Positions 1 through 8,241 of a DNA stretch of 64,000 nt are shown here, in pieces. The notes beneath the pieces are model-generated. The model was not told the DNA's origin. It saw only the letters and a program-made list of their open reading frames with translations, and did not search any database. The stretch spans positions 1,178,001 to 1,242,000 of the forward strand of contig NZ_CAMZOK010000001.1 in the NCBI RefSeq assembly GCF_947331465.1. Reading direction: 5' to 3'. The first letter of the stretch is position 1. Every line of letters begins with the position of its first letter. Made by a program: the position numbers and the translations under genes. The DNA comes from Shimia sp. Alg240-R146 (GTDB lineage Bacteria > Pseudomonadota > Alphaproteobacteria > Rhodobacterales > Rhodobacteraceae).

Positions 1-2
1 TG

Positions 3-884
3 GATTCGATTCGTGCGCATTTTGCACGAGTTTCCATGCTGTCTCAGAATCTTGGCCCACACGCGATGCTGGCCCGCGAAACCGAAGCGCGAGAGCAATC
101 TGGTCGGGAACTGGAATGCGCCTTTGATCCGGAGCACGTAGCGGCCAGTTTCAAAACCAACGAGATCGCGATTGACCCTTGGGCCTTGCGACTTGCGCTC
201 TTGTCTGCGGTGAAAGACTCAAAGAACATCACTGCACGTTATTCGACTGAAATTTCATCCATCCATGAAGACGGCACGGGTTACCTTGTTGCAGGCAAGG
301 ATGCTCAGGGAATGGTTTCTGAGAGCTACAATGCCGTTGTGAACGCAACATGGCATCAACGCCTCAAACTAGATGCCACATTTGGGATCAAGAGGTCGCA
401 AGACGCGATTCATCGTTACAAATGCGGTCTGCGTTCGACCGATCCATCGGTTGCCAAAGGTCTGCCATCGACCACCTTTATTGTAGGCGAATACGGCGAC
501 ACAGTCGCATACGGCGACAATGCTTTTGTTTCTTGGTATCCAGCCGGGCTCATCTCACAGGAAGTCGGTCTAAGCCCGGCGATTGACGATATCCTGCTTA
601 GCTCGACACGACGGGCCGACTTGATCGAGTCGACACTGTACAATTTGCAAAAACTGTTGCCGGGTGCTTCGGGTTCACTTTCAGCAAAGCCTGAAAGCTG
701 GGAGATTGTTGGCGGCTACATTTCTGCTTGGGGGAAAACCGGTATTAATCACGCAGATAGCAAATTGCACGATCGCTACGAGGTTGGTGTGCACAGTGAC
801 GGTGGTTATCACTCCATCGATACGGGCAAATTCACTTTGGCCCCGCTGTTCGCAACTGAAGTGGCTTCCCGGATCCTTGAATAG
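3..884 (+). CDS. FAD-dependent oxidoreductase (DAO-like), 5' end outside window
   Basis: The reading frame is open from base 3 to the stop at 884, so the N-terminus with the FAD-binding GxGxxG motif lies left of the window. What remains resembles the C-terminal substrate and FAD-capping half of a D-amino-acid-oxidase-fold protein: an internal VVNATWHQRL segment, where such proteins keep the second dinucleotide-contact strand, and a GGYISAWGKTG stretch followed by a C-terminal DTGKFTLAPLFATEVASRIL that fits the usual last FAD contact and helix. It is followed 14 bases later by a glycosyltransferase, suggesting a polysaccharide or glycoconjugate cluster. Substrate unknown; the fold assignment is moderately sure. 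Confidence 0.6.
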   Translation, partial: DSIRAHFARVSMLSQNLGPHAMLARETEAREQSGRELECAFDPEHVAASFKTNEIAIDPWALRLALLSAVKDSKNITARYSTEISSIHEDGTGYLVAGKDAQGMVSESYNAVVNATWHQRLKLDATFGIKRSQDAIHRYKCGLRSTDPSVAKGLPSTTFIVGEYGDTVAYGDNAFVSWYPAGLISQEVGLSPAIDDILLSSTRRADLIESTLYNLQKLLPGASGSLSAKPESWEIVGGYISAWGKTGINHADSKLHDRYEVGVHSDGGYHSIDTGKFTLAPLFATEVASRILE

Positions 885-898
885 CGCTGGAGGCTAAT

Positions 899-1858
899 TT
901 GCTGACCGTTTGTATACCTGCCTATCGCGCTTCGGACTTTATTGCGGAAACTGTGAAATCCGTATTGTCTCAAACATTTACTGATTTTAACGTCAAAATT
1001 GCAATTGATCCTCCTGACGATGACAGCCCTGACGGAACGTACGAAGCGCTCGAACCATTCCTGAGTGATCCGCGCATTCGGGTTTCAACAAATTCTGTCC
1101 GATTGGGATGGGCGGAGAACATAGACGCGCTGATTAAGTCTGTGGAAACCGAGTTCTATGTAATCCTGCCGCATGACGATCTTTGGCTGCCTAATTATTT
1201 GGAAACGCTTTTCCCTTTGGTTTGCGAAAACGCCGAAGCTTCGGTCGCTTATGCTGACCTAACCATGCTCGCGACCCCCCATCTTCCCAAAAGGGAAGTG
1301 GTTTTGCCGAGGAACGAGAGCCGGGGTCTACATTTGTTGAGATTCCACCTCCAAAACGCTCACGCGATGCCCTGGCGCGGAGTAACCCGTCGCTCCACAA
1401 TTGCTACGACTGGAGGTTTTCCTTCCGACAACTATCTAGGCTTTGCTGTTGAGTGCGAATATGCGCTTGGTCTTCTTCATGCAGGTCGGGCGATTCACGT
1501 TCCAGAAACTCTGTATCAAAAACGCCTGTTCCGGAACGGGCGGGTCTCCGCGTCTAAAGAACGGCGCAAATTGCAGTCTGTGGAGCGGCGGTTTCAAGCT
1601 TGGGAACGGCACAAAGACGAAATGCTAAAACGCAGTGAACAGATGATTGTCGACCAAGATTTGGAACATGATATTGCGCTGCTGTGCCGAAGTGCGGCGT
1701 ATGGCGCGATGGTCTCGAGGAGGTTCTCGATGGTTCGTCGTGGTTTGCTTTCAGGCGAGCCAGAGATACTTCAGAACGTGATTAAGGAATGCGGGCGTCT
1801 CGCGCATCCAATGGCTCCAGATGTGGTCGAAAAACTACAGCTCTTGATCGCCAAGTAG
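899..1858 (+). CDS. Family 2 glycosyltransferase
   Basis: A 319-residue GT-A fold glycosyltransferase. The N-terminus has the classical LTVCIPAYRASDFIAETVKSV nucleotide-sugar binding start (beta-1 and helix), an acidic IDPPDDDSPDGT loop, and the DxD-type metal site in VILPHDDLWLP near residue 95. The start is TTG at 899, chosen because GGAGG lies just upstream and the GT2 motif begins at residue 2. No membrane segment is visible, so it probably acts at the cytoplasmic face. It follows the FAD oxidoreductase by 14 bases and is probably co-transcribed. The acceptor sugar cannot be told. Confidence 0.85.
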   Translation: MLTVCIPAYRASDFIAETVKSVLSQTFTDFNVKIAIDPPDDDSPDGTYEALEPFLSDPRIRVSTNSVRLGWAENIDALIKSVETEFYVILPHDDLWLPNYLETLFPLVCENAEASVAYADLTMLATPHLPKREVVLPRNESRGLHLLRFHLQNAHAMPWRGVTRRSTIATTGGFPSDNYLGFAVECEYALGLLHAGRAIHVPETLYQKRLFRNGRVSASKERRKLQSVERRFQAWERHKDEMLKRSEQMIVDQDLEHDIALLCRSAAYGAMVSRRFSMVRRGLLSGEPEILQNVIKECGRLAHPMAPDVVEKLQLLIAK

Positions 1859-1893
1859 CTCGAGATTGGGCGCGCCTCTAAGTGGGCAATGGC

Positions 1894-1907
1894 GCGCAAA
1901 TTTGCGC
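1894..1907. repeat. Perfect 14-bp palindrome in the gap before plsY
   Basis: The 260-base gap 1859-2118 between the converging glycosyltransferase and plsY contains no convincing gene. Its clearest structure is GCGCAAATTTGCGC, a perfect palindrome close to the glycosyltransferase stop. There is no adjoining T-run, so it is not a standard intrinsic terminator; a protein site or a weak transcript end are both possible. Confidence 0.4.
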
Positions 1908-2118
1908 TATCAGAATTTCTTTCCGCAGATGCCTAAATAGCGGTTTGCGTAGCTTTGCGAAACGCGCTTGCCGCGCAAAGCAGACGGTCGGCACAGTGCT
2001 CAATTATATCTCCAAACAGAGGTCCTGATTTCGCCTGACCACTGGAAAACGCCCATCGCACATGGTGTCCACTCTAACGTTTGGCGGGGGACCAGAAATG
2101 TGAGCGCCGTCTTGGGTA

Positions 2119-2727
2119 TTAGCTCTTTTGCCCGATCTTCGGCTCTGTGCCCGCGCGCATGCGGCGGATGTTGTCGCGGTGGCGCCAGAAGACGATGAGG
2201 GTCAGCGCAACGCCCAGCAGGAACGCGCTGTCGTGCCCAAGGACCACCATCCAGATGGTGGATATGCCAGCCGCAAACAGCGCTGCGAATGACGAGATGC
2301 GCGACATCGCAGCACCCAGTAGCCATGACAGGCAACATGCGAGGCCGACAGGCCATGCCAGCGCCAGCATCAGGCCAAGGAAAGTGGCGACGCCCTTGCC
2401 GCCTTTGAATTTGAGCCAGACAGGGTAGCAATGGCCGATGAAGGCCATGAGACCGGCAAGCTGTGCCGCGTCTTCGCCCGCAAGCGCGCGGGCCAGCAGC
2501 ACGGCAACCGCGCCTTTGCCGCCATCCAGAAGCAGCGTCAGAACTGCGGCCTTTTTGGAGCCGGTGCGCAAGACGTTTGTCGCGCCGATATTGCCCGACC
2601 CGATGTCACGCAGATTGCCCAGCCCCATGACACGCGCAAGAACCATGCCAAAGGGGATCGACCCCATCAGATATCCGAGCACCGCCCAAAGCAGCAGGAC
2701 GGTGGGGGTCGATTCTATGACGGGCAT
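2119..2727 (-). CDS. plsY: Glycerol-3-phosphate acyltransferase PlsY
   Basis: A 202-residue integral membrane enzyme that transfers acyl from acyl-phosphate to sn-glycerol-3-phosphate, the first step of bacterial phospholipid synthesis. The family signatures are visible: GYLMGSIPFGMVLARVMG near the N-terminus, DIGSGNIGATNVLRTGSKK around residue 40, and the KFKGGKGVATFLG glycine-rich motif near residue 107. Several hydrophobic segments match the family topology, and length is normal. It begins one base after the preceding dihydroorotase homologue ends, so it is the last gene of the pyrB operon, an arrangement common in Rhodobacteraceae. Confidence 0.95.
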   Translation of the reverse strand: MPVIESTPTVLLLWAVLGYLMGSIPFGMVLARVMGLGNLRDIGSGNIGATNVLRTGSKKAAVLTLLLDGGKGAVAVLLARALAGEDAAQLAGLMAFIGHCYPVWLKFKGGKGVATFLGLMLALAWPVGLACCLSWLLGAAMSRISSFAALFAAGISTIWMVVLGHDSAFLLGVALTLIVFWRHRDNIRRMRAGTEPKIGQKS

Positions 2728-4005
2728 TTAGTCTCTCCGGTAGACGGCCTTTCCGGCCACATAAGTGGCGAGCACCTTACCCTGCATCTTGGCGCCGTCA
2801 AACGGCGTGTTCTTGGATTTGGACTGCAATTTGAAGCGATCCAGAATGAACGGTGCGTCAGGGTCAAACAAAACGAAATCCGCAGGCGCGTCTTGTTCGA
2901 TGCGCCCCGATGTGAGGCCGAGGCGGTTGGCAGGGTTGAGCGCCATCGCCTTGAAGAGTTGCGGCAGGGTCAGATCGCCATTTTGATAAAGCTGCATCGC
3001 GGCCGGAAGCAGGGTTTCCAGCGCAACTGCACCAGAGGCGGCTTCTTCAAACGGCAGGCGTTTGGATTCTTCGTCCTGTGGTGTGTGCATCGAGCAGATG
3101 ATGTCGATCAAACCGGATTTCACAGCCTCAACAAGCGCAAGGCGATCGGTTTCGGCGCGCAGGGGCGGTTTGATTTTGAAGAAAGTGCGGTAATCCGCAA
3201 CGTCGAGCTCGTTCAGAGTCAGGTGGTGGATCGAAGTGCCAGCGGTGACGTCAAAGCCGTTTTTCTTGGCGCGTTCCAGCGCGGGCAGGGCGCGGGCGGC
3301 GGTGATCTGGTCGGCGTGGTATTTCACACCGGTCATTTCGACCAGTGCCAGATCGCGGTCCAAACCCATGCGCTCGGCCATTGGCGATACGGCAGGCAGG
3401 CCACGCAGGGCGGCGAATTTCGACGCGTTGGCAGCGGCGCCTGCGGAGAGAATGGGGTCTTGCGGGTGGCTCATGACCAGAGCGCCGTTGGCGCGGGCGT
3501 ATGTCATGGCGCGGCTGAGCACCTTGTTGTTGGTAACGACGTGGTCGCAATCGGTGAAGGCAATGGCGCCGGCATCCATGAGAAAGCCGATCTCGGTCAT
3601 CTCTTTGCCTTCGCGACCCTTGGTCAGCGCGGCCATTGGCACGACGTTGACGGGCGCGGCTTCGTTGGCGCGGCGCTCGACGAATTCCAGCACTTCGGGC
3701 GTGTCGATGGCGGGCAGTGTGTCGGGGCGGGTGACCATGGTGGTCACGCCACCTGCGGCAGCGGCCAGACCGGCGGTCTTGTAGCTTTCTTTGTGGCGCT
3801 CGCCGGGCTCACAAACTTTGACGCCGATGTCGACGATGCCCGGCGCGAGGCATTTGCCGCCGCAATCGATGGTGTCTTCTGCGGTTTCGCTGGCGTCGCC
3901 GTCGCCGAAGGCGGCAATCACGCCGTCGCGCACGAGCACCCAGCCGGGGGCGTCGCTGTCGCGGGCGGGGTCGATCAGGCGGGCGTTGGTGAAGAGTGTG
4001 GTCAT
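2728..4005 (-). CDS. pyrX: Dihydroorotase-family protein, probably catalytically inactive (PyrX/PyrC' type)
   Basis: A 425-residue amidohydrolase-fold protein with class I dihydroorotase layout: beta-sandwich N-terminus, CLAPGIVDIG at strand 1, FTDC, MSHPQ, a HHLTLNE segment, PPLR and a closing KNTPFDGAKMQG. The hallmark HVHLREPG is replaced by GVKVCEPG, so both strand-1 metal histidines and the substrate arginine are gone, and TDHAPH reads SMHTPQ, so the catalytic aspartate is lost. Such proteins are known as non-catalytic partners that assemble aspartate transcarbamoylase; pyrB lies in the same operon. Most databases would call it pyrC. I infer a structural role, with the active enzyme encoded elsewhere. 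Confidence 0.85.
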   Translation of the reverse strand: MTTLFTNARLIDPARDSDAPGWVLVRDGVIAAFGDGDASETAEDTIDCGGKCLAPGIVDIGVKVCEPGERHKESYKTAGLAAAAGGVTTMVTRPDTLPAIDTPEVLEFVERRANEAAPVNVVPMAALTKGREGKEMTEIGFLMDAGAIAFTDCDHVVTNNKVLSRAMTYARANGALVMSHPQDPILSAGAAANASKFAALRGLPAVSPMAERMGLDRDLALVEMTGVKYHADQITAARALPALERAKKNGFDVTAGTSIHHLTLNELDVADYRTFFKIKPPLRAETDRLALVEAVKSGLIDIICSMHTPQDEESKRLPFEEAASGAVALETLLPAAMQLYQNGDLTLPQLFKAMALNPANRLGLTSGRIEQDAPADFVLFDPDAPFILDRFKLQSKSKNTPFDGAKMQGKVLATYVAGKAVYRRD

Positions 4006-4069
4006 GCGGGCTCTCCTTGTAAGGCGCGTGTGTGTTGGGGAAATAGGGCGATGGTCAAAGGTGGGCGGC

Positions 4070-4522
4070 TCATCGCGAGCCTCCAGCCTTGGCGGATTGG
4101 ATGGCGGCGATGGTGGCCTCAGGGTCGGCCTGAAACTTGATCAGGTGTTTGTCACCTGAGTGAGTGACGATCTGCACAACCGAGCCCATTTTGTTAAGCT
4201 TGTCGATCGTGTCCAGACGAATGGATTTGGTTCCGGGGCCGAGGACGCGTTGGTTTGTAAGGTCCCAGCGCACGGCGAGTTCTTCGCTCATGAGATAGGC
4301 CGTGCGCACGCCTATGGCGGCAAGGCCACCCACGGCGCCGGTCCAGACGTGCGGATTGCCCATCGCCCAAAGCGCGATCATGCCAAAAGACATTGCGCCA
4401 GCGGCCAACCAAGCAGAGGCACGAATATAGGTCATGCGGTCAGCGGTGAAGCTTTGTGAGACGGTTTCGCCGCCGGCCAGAGTCGAGGTGGGGGCCATGC
4501 GGGCGGTGTCTTTGGTGCTCAT
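4070..4522 (-). CDS. Small membrane protein with bacterial PH-like domain (150 aa)
   Basis: After a 30-residue polar start come two adjacent hydrophobic segments (about residues 33-50 and 58-75), then a soluble tail running WDLTNQRVLGPGTKSIRLDTI and ending IAAIQSAKAG. The order of two helices, then a strand-rich domain with an LTNQRV turn, is typical of bacterial PH-like (YdbT/bPH_2) membrane proteins. Its ATG overlaps the stop of the next upstream gene by four bases, so the two are translationally coupled. Function unknown; the partner gene has the same architecture. Confidence 0.6.
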   Translation of the reverse strand: MSTKDTARMAPTSTLAGGETVSQSFTADRMTYIRASAWLAAGAMSFGMIALWAMGNPHVWTGAVGGLAAIGVRTAYLMSEELAVRWDLTNQRVLGPGTKSIRLDTIDKLNKMGSVVQIVTHSGDKHLIKFQADPEATIAAIQSAKAGGSR

Positions 4523-5019
4523 GCTGTGGCCTCCTGTTTTTTGTAAGCGGTCACGGCGGCGTCAATTTTCTGTGCTACGTCGCGGCGGTCTTGCAAGTAG
4601 GGCATCATCATTGCGCCATGTGGTTGAAGGCGCAGGCGCACCGACCACCACATCCAGCTTTTGGCTGTGTCGCAGTCGGCGAGGGACATGGTCGCAGGTT
4701 CAGCTTCATCGGATGTATTCAGAAACAGAATGCGCCAGTTGGTCAGCACCCAATGGTCGTCGCGTCGCTGACGCCATTCGAAAACATCGTCAAACACAAA
4801 CGCGTAAAAAACAGCCCCAAACAGTAGGCTTAGCGGCCACGCGAAAAGAGCACGATACTCGGTGAACGACACAAGGATCGGGTTGACGCAGGCCGCGGTG
4901 AGGATCGACACAAAAGCCAATTTGCGTAGAAAGACCGACAAGGCAGGTCGCCAGACTGCGATCAGTCGCTCGTCAGGGTGCAGGCGGATGTCGTCGGGCA
5001 GCGCGTCGGTCTGGCTCAT
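4519..5019 (-). CDS. Small membrane protein with bacterial PH-like domain (166 aa)
   Basis: The protein begins with an LHPDERLIAVWRPA segment, followed by two hydrophobic helices (about residues 32-52 and 60-77) and a soluble domain containing HWVLTNWRILFLNT and a C-terminal AQKIDAAVTAYK helix. The P-x-E near the start and V-L-T-N-x-R-I are typical of PH-like membrane proteins of the bPH_2 kind. It overlaps both neighbours by four bases, so it is one of three coupled genes between pyrB and pyrX. Role unknown; an envelope or signalling scaffold is possible. Confidence 0.6.
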   Translation of the reverse strand: MSQTDALPDDIRLHPDERLIAVWRPALSVFLRKLAFVSILTAACVNPILVSFTEYRALFAWPLSLLFGAVFYAFVFDDVFEWRQRRDDHWVLTNWRILFLNTSDEAEPATMSLADCDTAKSWMWWSVRLRLQPHGAMMMPYLQDRRDVAQKIDAAVTAYKKQEATA

Positions 5020-5579
5020 GGGGCGTCCCCCCAGAGATAGAGCAGGCCCAGTGCCAATGCGGCGGCGGGCAGCGCAAGGATGGCCAAAAGCACGGTTTTG
5101 TAGGGATTGGCGCGGCGGGCGGGCGTGCTCGGCGGTGTCAGCGGCGCACCTTTCGCGGCTGCGCTTGGCAGCGGGTCATACCGCGCGCGGGTGCCTTCTT
5201 CCTTGTAGGTGCCAAGCCAGCGCAGCGGGCGGCGCGGCGACAGGGTCTGTTCCGTACGTCCGAAAGCTGAGGACAGCACCACAAGAACCCAGCCGCGTTG
5301 GGTTGACAGGCGGTTGCCATCTTCGCGCACGTCAGTTTCGGAAATGCCCAGACCCTGCACCATATAGCCGGGCAGGCCGAGGCCTTCGAGATCGCGCACG
5401 TTGAAGAGTTCGATATAGTCCTCGTCCAGCTCGTAAGCCCCAAGCGCGCTGAGCAGTGGCCAATCGATCACCTCGCCGTCGGCATCACTGACAGTTTCTC
5501 GGAAGGCGTCGATGTCCTCAGATGGCAGGTCGACGGCAAAGAGCCGCACCAGCCCGTGTTCTGAGGCAGAGACCCGCAT
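5016..5579 (-). CDS. Conserved hypothetical protein with C-terminal membrane anchor (187 aa)
   Basis: I start this at the ATG at 5579 (MRVSASEHGLVRLF), which has GGAGG eight bases upstream; a longer frame reaches 5621 but would run through the preceding small gene. Most of the protein is acidic and soluble, including repeated short motifs around LDEDYIELFNVRDLEGLGL, then a proline-rich linker, and a single hydrophobic C-terminal helix (last 25 residues or so). That suggests a tail-anchored cytoplasmic protein. No known domain recognised. It sits in the pyrB-plsY operon next to the two PH-like membrane proteins, which it may contact. Confidence 0.65.
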   Translation of the reverse strand: MRVSASEHGLVRLFAVDLPSEDIDAFRETVSDADGEVIDWPLLSALGAYELDEDYIELFNVRDLEGLGLPGYMVQGLGISETDVREDGNRLSTQRGWVLVVLSSAFGRTEQTLSPRRPLRWLGTYKEEGTRARYDPLPSAAAKGAPLTPPSTPARRANPYKTVLLAILALPAAALALGLLYLWGDAP

Positions 5580-5583
5580 ACGA

Positions 5584-5661
5584 TCAGCCTCCGATCCAGA
5601 CGAAGAGTCCGACGAAGACAAACATGAGGACGAGGGCCACGGTTGCGACGCGGCCGCTCAT
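5584..5661 (-). CDS. 25-residue membrane microprotein
   Basis: A 26-codon frame reads MSGRVATVALVLMF followed by a further hydrophobic run ending VWIGG. AAGGA stands eight bases before the ATG. It lies 26 bases after pyrB and ends four bases before the next gene, so it fills the operon without gaps. The product is essentially one transmembrane helix with a short basic N-terminus. Tight packing, own ribosome binding site and composition all argue it is translated. Function unknown. Confidence 0.65.
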   Translation of the reverse strand: MSGRVATVALVLMFVFVGLFVWIGG

Positions 5662-5687
5662 TTTCGGGTCCTTGGGATCTTCCACCC

Positions 5688-6656
5688 TCAGACCTCGACC
5701 GGTTGGTTCGCGGCGGCCTCGGCGCGGCGCGCGCGCAGATTTTGCGCCAGAAGGTCCATCGCGGCGGCGCGCACCGCCACACCCATTTCGACCTGCTCCT
5801 GAATGACCGAGCGGGTCGGGTGGTCGGCGATCTCGCTGTCGATCTCGACTCCGCGGTTCATCGGGCCGGGGTGCATGATGATGGCGTCGTCTTTGGCATT
5901 GGCGAGTTTGGCCGCATCAAGACCGTAACGGTGATAATATTCCCGCTCTGACGGGATAAAACCGCCGTCCATGCGCTCTTTCTGGATGCGCAGCATCATC
6001 ACGACGTCGACATCCTTGAGGCCTTCTTCCATATCCTCATAGATTTCCGCGCCGAATTCCTTGAAACTGGAGGGCACCAGTGTCGGCGGGCCGATCAGCC
6101 GCACGCGGTTTTCCATCTTGTTCAGAAGGATCAGATTGGAGCGGGCGACGCGGGAGTGGGCAATATCGCCGCAGATCGCCACGTTCAGGCGGTGAATGCG
6201 CCCCTTTTCGCGGCGGATGGTCAGCGCATCCAAGAGCGCCTGTGTCGGGTGTTCGTGGCGACCGTCGCCGGCGTTGAGCACCGCACAATTCACTTTCTGC
6301 GCCAGCAGGTCCACCGCGCCAGAATGTGGGTGGCGTACCACCAACAGATCGGGGTGCATGGCGTTGAGCGTGGTGGCGGTGTCGATCAGAGTTTCCCCCT
6401 TTTTGATCGAGCTGGCCTGCATGGCCATGTTCATGACATCCGCCCCGAGGCGCTTGCCAGCGATCTCAAAGCTCGCCTGTGTGCGGGTGGAGTTCTCGAA
6501 GAACATGTTGATCTGGGTCATGCCGGCGAGCACGTCTGAATGCTTGTGCGCCGTACGGGCTTGGTCGGCGTATGTGTCGGCCAAGTCGAGAATAGTGGTA
6601 ATTTCGTCGGGCCGCAGGGGCTCGATCCCCAGAAGATGGTTGTGGCCAAAGGTCAT
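5688..6656 (-). CDS. pyrB: Aspartate carbamoyltransferase catalytic chain PyrB
   Basis: A 322-residue enzyme that condenses carbamoyl phosphate with aspartate, the committed step of pyrimidine synthesis. The carbamoyl-phosphate site [13 protein letters not shown] is at about residue 53, followed by KKGETLIDT, the HPTQALLD segment near residue 136, and [10 protein letters not shown] near residue 272; length is typical. It is the first gene of a seven-gene minus-strand operon that includes an inactive dihydroorotase homologue, the partner such chains often need to form dodecamers. A strong Shine-Dalgarno (AGAAGGAGAG) precedes the start. Confidence 0.96.
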   Translation of the reverse strand: MTFGHNHLLGIEPLRPDEITTILDLADTYADQARTAHKHSDVLAGMTQINMFFENSTRTQASFEIAGKRLGADVMNMAMQASSIKKGETLIDTATTLNAMHPDLLVVRHPHSGAVDLLAQKVNCAVLNAGDGRHEHPTQALLDALTIRREKGRIHRLNVAICGDIAHSRVARSNLILLNKMENRVRLIGPPTLVPSSFKEFGAEIYEDMEEGLKDVDVVMMLRIQKERMDGGFIPSEREYYHRYGLDAAKLANAKDDAIIMHPGPMNRGVEIDSEIADHPTRSVIQEQVEMGVAVRAAAMDLLAQNLRARRAEAAANQPVEV

Positions 6657-6686
6657 TGGGGCTCTCCTTCTGTCTCGATCGGGACG

Positions 6687-6715
6687 CTTATATGTAGCTC
6701 ATAAATGCGGGGCAA
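6687..6715 (-). promoter_or_regulatory. Predicted sigma-70 promoter of pyrB operon
   Basis: Read on the minus strand, TTGCCC and TATAAG are separated by 17 bases, placing the -10 box about 30 bases upstream of the pyrB start. Spacing and -10 box are good, the -35 box fair. No attenuator was recognised between it and pyrB. Confidence 0.5.
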
Positions 6716-6829
6716 GCGCGGCTTATATGACTTGAGACAAACCTAACTTGAAATTCGTGAAAATCGGCAGGGAATCGCCGGTTTTTTGCCGGTCTTTCAC
6801 CAGCTTGGCGGAACGGGTAGGGTCAGCGC

Positions 6830-7621
6830 ATGGAATCGGCATTGGATTATTACGCGGCAGAGGCGCTTTTGGCCTGGCAAGTGGAGCTGGGCGCGACAGA
6901 AGCGATTCTGGATGCGCCGGTGAACCGCTATGAAACCCCCAAAGAAGCGCCCAAGGCCAAGGTGGCCGCACCTGTTGCCGCGGCGCAGTCTGCGCCTGTC
7001 AAACAGGTTGAGGTGGACGCGGTTGCCGAGGCCAGAAAAGCCGTAAAAGGCGTTTCCGATCTGGATGGTTTGCAGAGTGCGTTGACGGCGTTTGAGCTTT
7101 GCGAGCTGAAACGCGGCGCGCGCAATCTGGTGTTTGCGGATGGCAATCCTGCGGCCCGGGTGATGATCATTGGCGAAGCCCCTGGCCGCGACGAGGACCG
7201 CGAAGGTAAGCCGTTTGTGGGTCCTGCCGGAGATCTGCTTGATCGGATGTTCGGAGCGATCGACATGGGCCGCGATGTGCCGCTGTCCAAGGATGCGATC
7301 TACATCACCAATGTTTTGCCGTGGCGCCCGCCCCAGAACCGCGATCCAAAGCCCGCCGAAATCGCCATGCTGCGTCCGTTTTTGGAACGGCACGTAGAGA
7401 TCGTTGCGCCAGATGTGATTGTGGTGATGGGAAATATCGCCTGTGAGGCCGTTCTGGACCGGCGCGGGATCACACGGATGCGCGGCGAATGGGCCGAGGC
7501 TTTTGGCAAGCCGGTGATGCCGATGTTTCACCCGGCATATTTACTGCGCCAGCCCCTTGCCAAGCGCGAGGCTTGGGCGGATTTGCTGAGTTTGAAGGCC
7601 AGGCTGGAGGACACCGCGTGA
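6830..7621 (+). CDS. Uracil-DNA glycosylase, family 4-like, lacking most Fe-S ligands
   Basis: A 263-residue protein with a variable N-terminal ~85 residues and a family 4 glycosylase core: VMIIGEAPGRDEDREGKPFVGPAG (catalytic motif A) around residue 108, ITNVLPWRPPQNRDP, and motif B MFHPAYLLR near residue 227. It would excise uracil from DNA. Family 4 enzymes normally hold a 4Fe-4S cluster through four cysteines; here only one is at an expected place (FELCEL). The usual K-C-R-P-P reads PWRPP, and the fourth cysteine in the following helix is methionine (IAMLRPF). A cluster-free version is inferred. The next gene overlaps its stop. Confidence 0.85.
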   Translation: MESALDYYAAEALLAWQVELGATEAILDAPVNRYETPKEAPKAKVAAPVAAAQSAPVKQVEVDAVAEARKAVKGVSDLDGLQSALTAFELCELKRGARNLVFADGNPAARVMIIGEAPGRDEDREGKPFVGPAGDLLDRMFGAIDMGRDVPLSKDAIYITNVLPWRPPQNRDPKPAEIAMLRPFLERHVEIVAPDVIVVMGNIACEAVLDRRGITRMRGEWAEAFGKPVMPMFHPAYLLRQPLAKREAWADLLSLKARLEDTA

Positions 7622-8235
7622 GCAAACCCGTGAAGGTTTTGGCGTTTTCCGATCTGCACCGAGCGGCGCCTGCGGCGCGAAAACTGGTTGAGATGAGCCG
7701 CGACGCCGACGTGGTGATCGCGGCAGGGGATTTTACCAATCACCGCAAAGATCTGGCGGGTGCGATGGCGTTGCTGGACGGTTTGAGAACGCCAGTGGTG
7801 ATGGTGCCGGGCAACAACGAAAGCGAAGACGAGTTGCGCGCGACCGCCCCTGAAGGTGCCATTGTGCTGCACGGCCAAGGGGCCGAGGTGGCGGGGCTGC
7901 GGTTCTTCGGGCTGGGTTACGCCGTGCCGGTCACGCCGTTCAAGGACTGGTCCTGTGATCTGACCGAGGCACAAGGCGCTGAGATGTTGGCCGAGTGCGG
8001 GGACGTGGACGTGTTGATTTCGCACTCACCGCCCAAGGGCGTTGTCGATGTAACCTCGCAGGGCCTGTCGTTGGGGTCGACGTCGGTTCTGGACACGATT
8101 GAGCGGCTGCAGCCACCGTTGGTGGTGTGCGGACATATTCATGATTGTTGGGGGCAAAGCGCGATGGTTGGCGCAAGTCGCGTGGTGAACCTTGGGCCGG
8201 TTGGCATGTGGTTTGAGATTGAGCCAAAAGGATAA
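7618..8235 (+). CDS. Calcineurin-like metallophosphoesterase
   Basis: A 205-residue protein starting at GTG 7618, which overlaps the glycosylase stop (GTGA) and has CTGGAGG just upstream; the frame extends further 5' but only through glycosylase sequence. Metallophosphoesterase motifs are in order: FSDLH, AAGDFTN, PGNNES, LISHSPP and GHIHD, supplying the two-metal site. No membrane segment or signal peptide, so cytosolic. The substrate is unknown; such short proteins include cyclic-nucleotide and nucleic-acid phosphoesterases, and pairing with a DNA glycosylase hints at, but does not prove, nucleic acid work. Confidence 0.85.
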   Translation: MSKPVKVLAFSDLHRAAPAARKLVEMSRDADVVIAAGDFTNHRKDLAGAMALLDGLRTPVVMVPGNNESEDELRATAPEGAIVLHGQGAEVAGLRFFGLGYAVPVTPFKDWSCDLTEAQGAEMLAECGDVDVLISHSPPKGVVDVTSQGLSLGSTSVLDTIERLQPPLVVCGHIHDCWGQSAMVGASRVVNLGPVGMWFEIEPKG

Positions 8236-8241
8236 GGCGGC

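Noticed and set aside
2431..4140. A 569-codon plus-strand frame opposite plsY and the dihydroorotase homologue
   Set aside because: It is antisense to two clear genes, its His/Gly/Gln/Arg-rich composition is typical of an antisense frame in high-GC DNA, and it matches no family.
6765..6787. Hairpin plus six T upstream of the uracil-DNA glycosylase gene as a terminator
   Set aside because: The stem is only four pairs (CGGC/GCCG); too weak to claim.
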